From positions 2,985 to 45,241 of the forward strand of contig PLFE01000154.1 of assembly GCA_003136675.1 (NCBI GenBank): DNA of 42,257 bases. The letters run 5' to 3'. Positions 17,537 to 26,885 of this stretch are shown here, piece by piece. The position numbers and the translations under genes are program-made. Origin of the DNA: Bryobacterales bacterium (lineage in GTDB: Bacteria > Acidobacteriota > Terriglobia > Bryobacterales > Bryobacteraceae). How positions within the stretch are numbered: the first letter of the stretch is position 1; every line of letters starts with the position of its first letter. The notes below the pieces were generated by a model. It saw only the letters and a list, made by a program, of their open reading frames with translations. It searched no databases and was not told where the DNA came from.

Positions 17537-19410
17537 GACTCGCTCCACAGAAGCAATGCGGCCGCAAACTCCGCCGCGCACCACGATAGCGGCGAAGCGG
17601 CACTCACATCACTCCCATCTGGAAGGATGTGTTCCGGCATCAGGCCATACGCGTTTGCGTTCCTTAGCATCCAATCGATAAACTCCTTCGCCTTGGTATT
17701 CCTCCCCGACAAAGATTCGTATTGGGCGGCGGCCGCCGTCGTAAAGAAAAAGACACCGTGCCCATAGCTTGCCAGCCCCGGATCCGGAGAATCGAAATAC
17801 TGCATGCCGCCTCCCAGTTTCACCGTGTTGTTCGCATAAAAACTGTTGGATAATTCAAGGTCGCGGTGATTCGGGAAGCCCCAGATCGCTCCTACATTGG
17901 CGGTAGTGTCCCAGAGATAGAGCTTCTCGCCCGAGTGGACCGCAAGACTTTCGCCATTCACTCCTTTTAGGCCAGTGAATCGAACGTCCCCATACGTCTG
18001 CCGCGAGGGATCGAACATCTGCGGGAGCGCCATCGAAATTCTCTGCGCCGCCGCGGCGTAACCCTCGGACTTCTTCGCGTTCCCGAATTCGCGAGCAATC
18101 CTCGAAGCTGTCTTCAGTGCAGCCGCGTCGATCATGTTCGTGGCCGGCAGATATCCCGTCCATTCGACAATTCCACCTTCTTCCAGCAAGCCATTCGAAC
18201 TGATGTGATCCACCAGAAAGTCCGCCAGCTCATAGAGGAATTTGGCGTCCGCCAGCCACACTCCCTTCGTGCTGTGATACTGATCCAGCAGGTAAATGTA
18301 GTAGCCGTTCGAATCCCACTCCGGCTCGTCAAAGCGCGCGCCGCTGCCGGCGTCCACCGCTTTCCCGTGCGCATCATAGCGCGCATACCACTCTCCGCGC
18401 GTCTTCATCGGGACTTGCGGTTTCGCCCAAAACTCGATCACCTGCCTGGCCTCTTCGGCATGGCCGGACAACAAGAGCACTCGGGCGCACATCATCGCGT
18501 CTCGCGGATAAAGCTGCGGCATGCCGTTGGTAACGAATTGGCCCGTGATGTCCGCTGGAATCCGCCCGTTCAGTTCAGCCGATTTCACGCAGTAGAGATT
18601 ACGCTTGAAAGCTTCCAGATACCTGGCAGCCTGCGGGTCACCACTCTTGAAAAGCGGCAGCTTCCCGGAATCCATCCAAGCATTCCAGTAACGTCCCGCG
18701 GCGCCCTCAAGATCCGCTTTGGCACGGAACAGACGAACCTTGGCGAGGGCCTCGTCTCTCGAATTGGCAGGGATCAGCAGAATCTCAGCTCCGGATTCGC
18801 GGCCACTCAAGCGACCTTCGATGGAAACCGTCGACTCCTTTACCGAGATCGCCGCTCCAGGGGACTTTGGTGCAATTGCCACGACGGTTCCGTTCGACCA
18901 TGTGGCGATAGCCGCATTCTCAGACTCGAGAACGGAAGCGAGCGAGATGTTGTGGTCGGTCCTGATCTCTTTCCGCAACACAGCCTGAAATTCATAGCCC
19001 GCCTGGGCATCAGCGTTCACCTGGAGCACCACCGCACCCTCCGGGTGCACATAACAAAGGACCGTCTGGACTGCTCCGTTCGTTAGTTGCTTCCAGGTCT
19101 GGGTGGTGAAGAAGTTCTTCATGCCAGGCGAGCTATTTCCGGCCGGGCCGGCTCCGGACACGCGGAACGAAGTCGATGCCAGGTAGTCCGCCGTGTAGTC
19201 GTTGAAGTACAGGTGCTGGATGCCTTCCGCGTGGGTCTGTTGCTGGATACGGTCGTCATCCGAATAAACCGCGGTGAGGTGCCCGTTTCCAAGAATCGCG
19301 TAGCCTTTCCAGGGCACCTTCGAGTCGCCTTCCTGCGCCTGGCATAATAAGGCGGCAAACACACAAGTGAACAACACGGCCAACAGGCAATCCCCGGCTT
19401 TGATCGGCAT
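17533..19410 (-). CDS. Secreted GH15-like glycosidase (glucoamylase-type alpha/alpha barrel)
   Basis: 625-residue exported protein. A signal peptide (about 1-25, ending LLCQAQ) precedes a beta-rich N-terminal domain (about 30-260) and an (alpha/alpha)6 catalytic region. Motifs recalling glucoamylase-like enzymes are GMPQLYPRDAMMCARVLLL, GARFDEPEWDSNGYYIY, GGIVEWTGYLPATNMIDAAA and the C-terminal HILPDGSDVSAASPLSWC followed by AAEFAAALL. Likely exo-acting glycosidase on alpha-glucans or related oligosaccharides, acting in the periplasm or outside. Exact family and substrate are not certain. Divergent from the ClC gene with only 36 nt between starts. Confidence 0.75.
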   Translation of the reverse strand: MPIKAGDCLLAVLFTCVFAALLCQAQEGDSKVPWKGYAILGNGHLTAVYSDDDRIQQQTHAEGIQHLYFNDYTADYLASTSFRVSGAGPAGNSSPGMKNFFTTQTWKQLTNGAVQTVLCYVHPEGAVVLQVNADAQAGYEFQAVLRKEIRTDHNISLASVLESENAAIATWSNGTVVAIAPKSPGAAISVKESTVSIEGRLSGRESGAEILLIPANSRDEALAKVRLFRAKADLEGAAGRYWNAWMDSGKLPLFKSGDPQAARYLEAFKRNLYCVKSAELNGRIPADITGQFVTNGMPQLYPRDAMMCARVLLLSGHAEEARQVIEFWAKPQVPMKTRGEWYARYDAHGKAVDAGSGARFDEPEWDSNGYYIYLLDQYHSTKGVWLADAKFLYELADFLVDHISSNGLLEEGGIVEWTGYLPATNMIDAAALKTASRIAREFGNAKKSEGYAAAAQRISMALPQMFDPSRQTYGDVRFTGLKGVNGESLAVHSGEKLYLWDTTANVGAIWGFPNHRDLELSNSFYANNTVKLGGGMQYFDSPDPGLASYGHGVFFFTTAAAAQYESLSGRNTKAKEFIDWMLRNANAYGLMPEHILPDGSDVSAASPLSWCAAEFAAALLLWSES

Positions 19411-19446
19411 GGGACGATTCTAAGTCTTCGCTATTCTGAAAGTTAC

Positions 19447-21096
19447 ATGGCGATTGCCCCCGTGAAAAAGCTGGCCAAGGCCGCTGCGGTCCCTTTTGAT
19501 CGAGAAGCGCGGGTCTCCCTGGCGCTTAGCTTCATCATCGGCGCGCTGGTCGGTCTGGTGGTCGTCGCGTTCATCCTCCTGACAGGGAGACTTTCCGCGC
19601 GTATGTATCCCGTGGACAGCCCCGCCTGGCGTCGCGTGCTGACCCCCGTCATCGGCGCGGCGTTCTCCGGGTACCTGCTCTATCGGTTTTTCCCTGACGC
19701 GCGCGGTAGCGGAATTCCGCAAGCCAAATTTGCGCTCTTCATTAACGACGGCTACATTTCGCTCCGTACCGTGTGCGGGAAGTTTCTGTGCTGCTCCATT
19801 TCACTCGCCAGCGGGATCGCGCTTGGCCGGGAAGGTCCATCCGTGCAGATTGGCGCGGGCATTGCTTCCGATCTCGGCCGGCGCTTTGGTTTGAGCAAAG
19901 CCAACTTGCGCGCCGTGCTGCCCATGGGATGCGCCGCCGCGCTGGCGGCCGCATTTAACACGCCCATTGCGGCCGTGCTGTTTTCGCTTGAGGAGATTAT
20001 GGGCGATCTGCACGCGCCTGTGCTGGGTTCGGTGGTGATCTCCTCGGCCACATCATGGATGGTGCTGCACCTCATCCTGGGCGATCAGGCATTGTTTCAC
20101 GTTCCGGCTTATCACCTGGTCGACCCGCGGGAGTTCCTCATTTACGCCGCGCTCGGCATCGCGGGAGGGCTGGGCTCGGTGGTCTTCGTGAAGCTCCTGC
20201 TCTACCTGCGTCTATTGTTCCGGAAACTGCCGCGCGCCACGGTGTGGGTCCAGCCTGCCATCGGCGGACTTGTGGTGGGGTTGATGGCGCTCTACCGTCC
20301 CGAGGTGATGGGCGTTGGCTATGACTACGTGGAGCGCGTGCTGGGTGGGGACCTCGCATTGCAAACCGTCACCATGCTGATCGTGCTCAAGATCATCGCG
20401 ACGGCCACATGCTATTCGTCGGGGAACGCCGGCGGCATCTTTGGCCCTGCTTTATTCATCGGCGCCATGATCGGTGGCGCGCTGGGCTCCGTGGCCCATC
20501 ACATGTTTCCCGCAATCACGGCCGGACCGGGGGCTTACGCGCTGGTGGGCATGGGCGCTGCCTTCGCCGGCATCATCCGCACCCCGCTGACGTCTGTGCT
20601 CATGATCTTTGAACTCACGCGGGATTACACCATCATCGTGCCGGTGATGATCGCCAACCTGATCAGTTTCGCCATTTCCTACCGCTTGCAGCGCCAGCCC
20701 ATCTATGAAGCGCTGGCCCACCAGGAAGGCGTTTCGCTGCCTGGCTTGCGGGAGATTGGAGAAGGCGGATTCAGCGTGTCCGATGTAGCGCGTCCCGTCG
20801 GAGAGACCGATGAGACGGCGGCGCTCGAAGCCATGCGCGACGCCGGGGTTCGCACCTGGCCGGTCGTACAGGACGGGCATCTGCGTTTCATGGTGGATGC
20901 GGCCGGAATCCCAGCCGAAGCCGGGGACGTGATGTACCCCGATCAGTCGCTGAGCGCCGCGATCGAAAAGATGGGCGCGGCCAAGGTGGACGCTCTTCCC
21001 GTGATGAGCCGCGCCACAGCTGGTAAAGTGATCGGGGTCGTAACCATGCCCGATGTACTCGCCGCATTCGGGGTCACGGAAGGGCACCCTGCATGA
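19447..21096 (+). CDS. ClC-family chloride channel/antiporter with CBS domains
   Basis: 549-residue membrane protein. ClC motifs are GSGIPQ (87-92), GREGPSVQIG (127-136, gating Glu129), SLEEIMGD with Glu at the proton-glutamate position (about 182-183), GNAGGIFGPALFIG and AGIIRTPLTSVLMIFELTRD. The presence of both glutamates suggests a proton/chloride exchanger rather than a channel, by analogy with Escherichia coli ClcA. The C-terminal 110 residues hold two CBS-like motifs (SVSDVARPVGETD; AEAGDVMYPDQSL), which often bind nucleotides. A TATTCT box lies 9 nt before the ATG. The stop overlaps the TPR gene ATG by 4 nt. Confidence 0.94.
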   Translation: MAIAPVKKLAKAAAVPFDREARVSLALSFIIGALVGLVVVAFILLTGRLSARMYPVDSPAWRRVLTPVIGAAFSGYLLYRFFPDARGSGIPQAKFALFINDGYISLRTVCGKFLCCSISLASGIALGREGPSVQIGAGIASDLGRRFGLSKANLRAVLPMGCAAALAAAFNTPIAAVLFSLEEIMGDLHAPVLGSVVISSATSWMVLHLILGDQALFHVPAYHLVDPREFLIYAALGIAGGLGSVVFVKLLLYLRLLFRKLPRATVWVQPAIGGLVVGLMALYRPEVMGVGYDYVERVLGGDLALQTVTMLIVLKIIATATCYSSGNAGGIFGPALFIGAMIGGALGSVAHHMFPAITAGPGAYALVGMGAAFAGIIRTPLTSVLMIFELTRDYTIIVPVMIANLISFAISYRLQRQPIYEALAHQEGVSLPGLREIGEGGFSVSDVARPVGETDETAALEAMRDAGVRTWPVVQDGHLRFMVDAAGIPAEAGDVMYPDQSLSAAIEKMGAAKVDALPVMSRATAGKVIGVVTMPDVLAAFGVTEGHPA

Positions 21097-22178
21097 TTCC
21101 TTTCGCGACCCCGAAACTGGTGATTGGAATCGCGGTGACCATGGGCGCGATCTATTCGGCGGACCAGTTTCTGGCCAGCCTGGAGCACCGCGAGTTGGAC
21201 GCGCAAGCGCGCCACGCTTATTCGAACGGAGTCAGCCTGCTGCGCGACGGCCATAACGCTCAAGCGAGCGAGGCGTTTCGCACTGCCCGTTCTCTCGATC
21301 GCGACAACGTTTCGTTTCAACTTGCCCTGGCCGACGCCCTCATCCGCGATCGACAGCCGGACAGCGCCGAAGATGCGCTCAGCGGGATTTTGGATAAGGA
21401 CTCGAACGACGGACAGGCCAACCTGATGATGGCGCGAGCCATGGACGAGCAGCGCAGATACACCAGCGCCGATTCCTTTTTTCACCGAGCCATTTACGGC
21501 ACGTGGCCGCCCAATACCGAAGGCCAGCAGATCAATGCCAGAATCGAATTGGTCCACTGGTTGGTGGCGCGCGGCGATCAGAAGGCACTTCTCTCCGAAC
21601 TGATTCTGCTCGAGCCTCTTGCCGCTTCGGACCCGCGCATTGCACGCGAGTTACCGTCGCTCTTCCAGCAGGCGGGCGCCACTTCTCGAGCCATCGATGC
21701 CTATCGCCGCTGGCTGCAAGTCAATCCCGCCGACGCCGAGGCTTACGCGGGGTTGGGCCAATCCGAGATCCAAAGCGGCAATTTCCGAGCGGCCAGACAA
21801 TCGTTTGACCGAGCCGCCGAGTTGAAGCCCGACAACGCAGCCTGGAAACAGAGCGCCGACGTCGCGTTGAACGCGATGGAAATGGATCCCACCCCGAGAT
21901 GGCTGTCCAGCCAGGAGAAGTTGGAGCGAAGTACGCATATTCTCGCTCTCGCCTCGTCAATGGTCGCTGCCTGCACCGCGGCGCAGCCGGAGGATTCCCA
22001 ATTGCTCCAAAAGGCGCAACAACTGATCGGCGAAAAGAAACCAGCCGTCACCAATGAAGCCGCCGAGATGCGGCTCGATTTTGCGGAAACCATCTGGAAC
22101 ACCCGCCCGGTGTCTTGCAATCAGGCCCCGGAAACGGATCAGTTACTGTCCGTTTTGATGCGCAAGATTTCCCAATAA
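21093..22178 (+). CDS. Tetratricopeptide-repeat protein
   Basis: 361-residue protein with an N-terminal hydrophobic segment (about 7-25: signal anchor) followed by TPR-like helices: ALADALIRDRQPDSAEDALS, AMDEQRRYTSADSFFHRA, AIDAYRRWLQVNPADAEAYA and GNFRAARQSFDRAAELKPD. The C-terminal third has a few cysteines and no recognised domain. The ATG overlaps the ClC stop (ATGA), so it is translationally coupled to a chloride transporter. Function unknown; TPRs suggest a protein-binding scaffold in the periplasm or at the membrane. Confidence 0.85.
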   Translation: MIPFATPKLVIGIAVTMGAIYSADQFLASLEHRELDAQARHAYSNGVSLLRDGHNAQASEAFRTARSLDRDNVSFQLALADALIRDRQPDSAEDALSGILDKDSNDGQANLMMARAMDEQRRYTSADSFFHRAIYGTWPPNTEGQQINARIELVHWLVARGDQKALLSELILLEPLAASDPRIARELPSLFQQAGATSRAIDAYRRWLQVNPADAEAYAGLGQSEIQSGNFRAARQSFDRAAELKPDNAAWKQSADVALNAMEMDPTPRWLSSQEKLERSTHILALASSMVAACTAAQPEDSQLLQKAQQLIGEKKPAVTNEAAEMRLDFAETIWNTRPVSCNQAPETDQLLSVLMRKISQ

Positions 22179-22180
22179 TA

Positions 22181-24064
22181 TCAGGCGTTTACCTGCATTT
22201 TCTTGAGCAAGTACTTTCGCACCTCCGATCTCAAAACAGATCCGCGGAACGGCTTGCCGATTACCCCCAGGATTCCCGCCGAAAACTTCGCCGCGTCAGA
22301 CGTGGAATGCCCTGTGCATACCACGATGCTGACGGCCGGGTCGAGTGCGATCAATCCCTCGATCGTCTCCTCGCCGCTCATGACCGGCATCGTCAAATCC
22401 ACAATGACCAGGTCGATGGTCCCTTTCGCCGCCCGGTAGACCTGGATACCGTCAAACCCGTTCACCGCCGAAAGGACCGCATGCCCATCCCTCTCCAGGA
22501 CGGACCGCATCATCGAACGAACCGATTCCTCGTCCTCGACAATCAGGATTCTGGCCGTGATGGGGTCCGGTTCGGAATCCGGTGGCGCTTGCGTCTCATC
22601 CTTCGCCTCAATAACCGGCAGTACGACGTGAAAGAGCGAGCCTTTTTCCGGCTCGCTGACCACGCGTATTGCGCCCCTGTGGCTACGGACAATTCCGAGT
22701 GTTGCCGATAGCCCAAGCCCGCGCCCCAGAAACTTAGTCGTGAAGAACGGATCGAAAATCCGCTTGAGAGTTGCCGCGTCCATTCCTGAACCTGAATCGA
22801 GCACCTCCACGGAAACGTATTTCCCCGTCTCCAAAGAATAGTTCGGGAATAAGCGCAACGAGTCTTCCCCCAGGTCCGTAACCGCCGTCCGAATGGAGAT
22901 CAGCCCGCTTTTTTGTCCAATGGCTTCGCTCGCATTCAGAATCAGATTCATCAGCAACTGCCGCATTTGCGTCGCATCGGCCCGAATCAACGGCAGCGCC
23001 GGATCAAGGGCCAACTTCACCTCATTCGGCGCCAGGTTCGTGCGGATCAGCGAAAGGGTTTCACGAACCATCGTGGAGATATCGACCGGCTCCTCGTGAA
23101 AACGACCCTTGCCAGCGTACGCCAGTAACTGCCGCGTCAAATCCGCCGCGCGCTCACTGGAAGTGACCACTTGCTGTAGCATGGGCCGCAGGCCGGACGG
23201 CAGCCCCGGCTCGTCCAGCGCCAGGCTGGCATTGCCCAGAATCCCCGTCAGCAGGTTGTTGAAATCATGGGCAATACCGCCCGCCAGCAATCCAACGCTC
23301 TCTAATTTCTGCGTGAACCGGAGATTTTCCTCAATTCTGTTCCGCTCAGTCACGTCGCGGACAATGCAGATCACCCCGCGCGTTTCCGATGAATCCTGAA
23401 TGCCGTTCAAGGAAATCTCGAGCGACGCCTCTCCCTGCGTCACTTCCCATTTGACATGCCGCCCGCTCTTTTCGACGCGGCCGATAATGTCTTTCAAGGC
23501 AATCGGCGGCGATTCATAGGCGATCATGCGCTCCAGCGCGCCGTCGGAAAAATGAACCCGAAAACGTGCATTCGCCTGGATCACGCACCCTTGGGAATCA
23601 AGCACCGCGATACCATCCTGAATCGAATCGAACGTGCTTTGCCATGCCTTTGCATATCGGCGCACTTCGCGCTCAGCATCGCGCATCCGCAGCATCGATT
23701 TGACGGAGGCCACCAAAAGGCCCGGGTCAAATGGCTCTGTCAGATACCCGTCCGCGCCAAAATCCAGAACGCGCGGCTGCTGACTCGAATCGAGCGGGCA
23801 AGCCGCCAGGTAAAGCACGGGAATCAAGCTCGTTTCCGGACGGGATTTCAGACGGCGGCAAACTTCAAAGCCTTCGATGTCCGGGAGATGAACATCAAGG
23901 AGGATGAGATCCGGCTGCTCCCCGGCGGCCAGTTGTAGGGCCTCAGAGCCCGTTCTGGCCTCGCCGACGTCGAAATCAGCTTGCCTGAGAACTCCCGACG
24001 TCGCCCCGCGTCTGGCCTCATCGCAATCTACATTCAAGACCAGCCGTTTCGTCCGTTGCGCCAT
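22181..24064 (-). CDS. Hybrid sensor kinase: REC-PAS-HisKA-HATPase-REC
   Basis: 627-residue soluble hybrid kinase. The receiver (about 7-123) has phospho-acceptor Asp57 (LILLDVHLPDIEG). A PAS domain (about 140-245: AVLDSQGCVIQANARF, ending CIVRDVTERNRIEE) is followed by HisKA with His266 in GGIAHDFNNLLTG (NtrB-like) and HATPase_c with NLILNASEAI, DSGSGMD and GRGLGLS. The C-terminal receiver (about 505-622) has VEDEES, Asp556 (LVIVDLTMPVMSG) and Lys604 in GKPF. The first receiver reads TEPF where the conserved lysine is expected (Glu110). It is convergent with the TPR gene (2 nt between stops). No obvious partner regulator is adjacent. Confidence 0.94.
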   Translation of the reverse strand: MAQRTKRLVLNVDCDEARRGATSGVLRQADFDVGEARTGSEALQLAAGEQPDLILLDVHLPDIEGFEVCRRLKSRPETSLIPVLYLAACPLDSSQQPRVLDFGADGYLTEPFDPGLLVASVKSMLRMRDAEREVRRYAKAWQSTFDSIQDGIAVLDSQGCVIQANARFRVHFSDGALERMIAYESPPIALKDIIGRVEKSGRHVKWEVTQGEASLEISLNGIQDSSETRGVICIVRDVTERNRIEENLRFTQKLESVGLLAGGIAHDFNNLLTGILGNASLALDEPGLPSGLRPMLQQVVTSSERAADLTRQLLAYAGKGRFHEEPVDISTMVRETLSLIRTNLAPNEVKLALDPALPLIRADATQMRQLLMNLILNASEAIGQKSGLISIRTAVTDLGEDSLRLFPNYSLETGKYVSVEVLDSGSGMDAATLKRIFDPFFTTKFLGRGLGLSATLGIVRSHRGAIRVVSEPEKGSLFHVVLPVIEAKDETQAPPDSEPDPITARILIVEDEESVRSMMRSVLERDGHAVLSAVNGFDGIQVYRAAKGTIDLVIVDLTMPVMSGEETIEGLIALDPAVSIVVCTGHSTSDAAKFSAGILGVIGKPFRGSVLRSEVRKYLLKKMQVNA

Positions 24065-24135
24065 CTACCAGTAAAAACGCCAGCAATTCCGGGGCCTTGC
24101 ATGTTCAGCGTAAGTTTTACACGTTGCGGCCTGAA

Positions 24136-25272
24136 CTACTGGGCTAAGGGAGCCTTCCCACCTAAAGTAGCCGAATACATCGCATCCAGCAGGTCTTGAG
24201 AGTGCCCGTCGTAGTCCGCATCGAGAGACCACATGAAGCTGCCTCCCAACCCCCGTTGCCACAGCGAATAGTTGATCCTATGATAAGTCGAAACAGGATC
24301 ATCGTAGGTGATATACCCCGGCGATCCGTCCGCTCGCAACATGTAAGGTACCGCGGAATTCTGATCGACATAACTCTGCCATCCCAGCTTATTAATGCGC
24401 TGCTTGATCCAGGTTCCGTAGTTCTCCGACGGAACGGTGTATGCGCAGTTGACGCACGGTCCGAACAACGAACTCACATTAGCGTAGAAATACCCGTAGA
24501 ACGGGGTACCCATATTCAACTGAGCCGGCGGTATCTTCAGCGCTTCCAGGAAAATGTCCGCCGCTGCCAGGACACTTCCTCCCGGCGCACACTCATACGG
24601 CTCCGGGTTATTGGGGTCCGGAAAAATTGCGGAGTTCAGTTGCCCATCGTCCGTCCACGGCCCCGCGCAGTCGTACATCATGATGTTGAAGTAGTCGATG
24701 ATCGGCTGGACGCTCGCATACGCGTATGATCCTCCCCAGGGGGGAACGTCGGCGGATAGAGTGTATTGAGGCGATGGAAATGTTGCGCGCAATCCGTTCA
24801 TCAAAATGCCGAAGGTGTCGATGTCGGCGGTGGACGCGGGATACTCCCAGTCGATATCGAGGCCGTCGTAACCGTTCTCGGTGATGAAGACCGAGAGGTT
24901 CTGCAGTAAGGTGGTGAGCACGGCGGGGTTGCCGTCGAGCGCGGTGAAGTCGCCGCCCAGCAGCAGAAGCACCTTCACGCCGGCCGCGTGCCCTTTCGAG
25001 AGAAGTTCGGGCTCTAGAAACCCGGAAGGTACCGTCAGCGATCCGTCCGCCCCGAAACTGACTCCCGCGTGGTTGATGTGGGTCAGTTCATTGAATGGAA
25101 TCTGCGCGGAGCTGTACGGCGGCACTTGAGTTCTGCTCCAATAACCGTAGTCGCCCACCAGGCGTCTTTGGAGTGGAGAGTTTGTTTGGGCACAAGCGAG
25201 GGGCGCGAGCAGAACCAGCGCGAAAGCGAATCGAAAGTCGGGCACGCGGGTATTATATCGTTTGGACACCAT
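24136..25272 (-). CDS. GH18 chitinase-like glycoside hydrolase, secreted
   Basis: About 378 residues from ATG 25272. It has a basic n-region, a hydrophobic signal segment ending LAPLACAQ, and a GH18 TIM barrel. The catalytic motif DxxDxDxE is intact (YDGLDIDWEYP, Glu at about residue 143). Further family features are HINHAGVSFGADGS, GVKVLLLLGG, FNIMMYDCAGPW and the closing GGSFMWSLDADYDG. Predicted to cleave beta-1,4-linked N-acetylglucosamine polymers such as chitin. The start is uncertain: ATG 25272 lies in a CCATGG shared with the divergent GH5 ATG, whereas GTG 25245 lies just after a TATAAT box and would be leaderless. Both keep the signal peptide. Confidence 0.92.
   Translation of the reverse strand: MVSKRYNTRVPDFRFAFALVLLAPLACAQTNSPLQRRLVGDYGYWSRTQVPPYSSAQIPFNELTHINHAGVSFGADGSLTVPSGFLEPELLSKGHAAGVKVLLLLGGDFTALDGNPAVLTTLLQNLSVFITENGYDGLDIDWEYPASTADIDTFGILMNGLRATFPSPQYTLSADVPPWGGSYAYASVQPIIDYFNIMMYDCAGPWTDDGQLNSAIFPDPNNPEPYECAPGGSVLAAADIFLEALKIPPAQLNMGTPFYGYFYANVSSLFGPCVNCAYTVPSENYGTWIKQRINKLGWQSYVDQNSAVPYMLRADGSPGYITYDDPVSTYHRINYSLWQRGLGGSFMWSLDADYDGHSQDLLDAMYSATLGGKAPLAQ
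25252..25257 (-). promoter_or_regulatory. TATAAT -10 box near the GH18 start
   Basis: A perfect TATAAT reads on the minus strand from 25257 to 25252. It lies 6 nt before GTG 25245, implying a leaderless message if used. If the upstream ATG 25272 is the real start, the box would be inside the coding region and fortuitous. Confidence 0.4.
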
Positions 25273-26434
25273 GGCAGCGCATGTTTTTCCGGCTTTCGCA
25301 GTCATTTTGCCACTGCTCCACTGCCCTGCCCCGCCGGCGTTCCCCCTCCATACGGCCTCCGCTCATCTCGTGGATTCCGGCGGCCACCGCGTGCGGCTGA
25401 ACGCAGTCAACTGGTATGGAGCCGAATCGCCGGATTTCGTCGTCGGCGGCCTCGCTTCCAGCACTCCGGCGATAATTGCCCGCCTCATCCGGGAACTCGG
25501 TTTCAATGCGGTCCGGCTGCCGTGGTCCAGCCAAATGCTCGAGAGCAACCCGGTCGTTGGCGCCTACGCCCTCACGGCGAATCCAGACCTGCAGGGGCAG
25601 ACCGCGATGCAAATCTTCGACCAGGTGGTGAACGCTCTGGCGGCCGAGCACCTGATGATCATCCTCGACAATCATTCGAGCGACGCCGAATGGTGCTGCG
25701 GCGACGATGGCAACACGCTTTGGGCAAACACCGCTTATCCCGAAGCGAGTTGGATTCGCGATTGGCAAGCCATGGCCCAGCGCTACGCAAATCAGCCCTA
25801 TGTGATCGGCGCTGATCTCCGCAACGAGCCGCGTATCAACGCCACATGGGGAGGTTCTCCTGCGACGGATTGGAACGCCGCCGCCGCGCGTGGAGGCAAC
25901 GCCGTGCTGGCGGTGAACCCCAACCTGCTCATCTTCGTCGAAGGCGTTAACTACGCAACGGACCTTTCCGGCGCGGCTACCCTCCCCGTCAATCTGGATG
26001 TGCCGGATCGCCTGGTCTATTCCGCCCACGATTACGGCTTCGACTACTCAGGGCTCTCGGGGCCCACTGACTGGATCGAGCAGATCGCCCCGCGCTGGGG
26101 CTATCTCGTCACCGGCCCCGCGCCGCAGCCTTTCTGGCTCGGTGAATTCGGAACCTGTAACACCGCCGGCTCCTGCGTCGGCAGCGTCTGGTTCAGCGCC
26201 ATTTCTTCCTACCTTGGTGAATACAAGGTGGACTGGAGCTACTGGCCGATGAACGGCACCCAGTCAACCGGCGCAACCCGAACCTTCGGCGCTCCGGAGA
26301 CTTACGGGATTCTCTCGCCGGACTGGAGTACCTCGGCGTTACCCAGCCTCATCACAGCGCTTCAGGAACTGCAAACTCATGGAGGAGCGATCGGCCCCGC
26401 CCGCCGGGGAGTAGGCTGCGCCGCGGTCTATTGA
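25271..26434 (+). CDS. GH5-family endoglucanase-like hydrolase, secreted
   Basis: About 387 residues from ATG 25271 (a TTG three codons earlier is possible). The signal peptide runs to about residue 24, and the mature region opens ASAHLVDSGGHRVRLNAVNWYG, a typical GH5 N-terminus. Catalytic acid/base Glu186 is in ADLRNEP and nucleophile Glu292 in FWLGEFGT. His in IILDNHSSDAEW and HDYGF fit the conserved active site. Cysteine pairs (CC near 142, TCN and SCVG near 296-302) may form disulfides. Predicted beta-1,4-glucanase or mannanase acting outside the cytoplasm. Divergent from GH18 with practically no intergenic DNA. Confidence 0.9.
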   Translation: MAAHVFPAFAVILPLLHCPAPPAFPLHTASAHLVDSGGHRVRLNAVNWYGAESPDFVVGGLASSTPAIIARLIRELGFNAVRLPWSSQMLESNPVVGAYALTANPDLQGQTAMQIFDQVVNALAAEHLMIILDNHSSDAEWCCGDDGNTLWANTAYPEASWIRDWQAMAQRYANQPYVIGADLRNEPRINATWGGSPATDWNAAAARGGNAVLAVNPNLLIFVEGVNYATDLSGAATLPVNLDVPDRLVYSAHDYGFDYSGLSGPTDWIEQIAPRWGYLVTGPAPQPFWLGEFGTCNTAGSCVGSVWFSAISSYLGEYKVDWSYWPMNGTQSTGATRTFGAPETYGILSPDWSTSALPSLITALQELQTHGGAIGPARRGVGCAAVY

Positions 26435-26440
26435 GCCCGC

Positions 26441-26632
26441 TCACGGCGCGTCGCGAACTTCCACTGTCATCTGCTTGCCCAAGGCCGTCAGGAGCGGCAC
26501 GGGAACAGGCGCTGGCCACCTTTTCAGGCCCGAGGGCTTAGGGATCTCTTCCCGGCGCGATAAGCGGATCGAGAGATCCGATCCAAGGTCGGAACCGGTC
26601 GTGAATCTTGCGGGGTAGGTAAACGCGGACAT
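26441..26632 (-). pseudogene. Possible HicB-like antitoxin relic
   Basis: A 63-codon frame reads MSAFTYPARFTTGSDLGSDL then REEIPKPSGLKRWPAPVPVP. The start and end recall HicB-type antitoxins, but the conserved middle (GGF.V.FPDLP...A) is missing, as if deleted. No HicA-like partner is recognisable in 26633-26885, where I see nothing coding. It lies in a cluster of decayed toxin-antitoxin genes, which is part of the reason for this call. Tentative. Confidence 0.3.
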
Positions 26633-26885
26633 TGGTTGACCTTTCATCGCTCATGCTGATCGATATTCAGATCCCGTCACATCTTCGCCCGAATGTCGCC
26701 GCCGATTCCTCTTTGCGATTCTAAAGGGGTCGTGCGTCGCGCCAACATTTGATCGCGCCGCTCGAATTCCGCCCTCCACACTTTCCACTATCGGACAGAT
26801 ATATCCGAACCTCAAGCAGGACAACTTTGTTTTGAAATGGCGGATCGCGGACAGTTCCGCGAGGATTATCGCCAATCCACGGTCG

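Noticed and set aside
17146..17589. 147-codon frame as an intact small gene
   Set aside because: Only the first two thirds match an oxidoreductase; the rest of the match is in the next frame, so this is a pseudogene.
26651..26875. 74-codon minus-strand frame between two toxin-antitoxin relics
   Set aside because: I recognise nothing in any of the frames there, and there is no ribosome-binding site; treated as non-coding.
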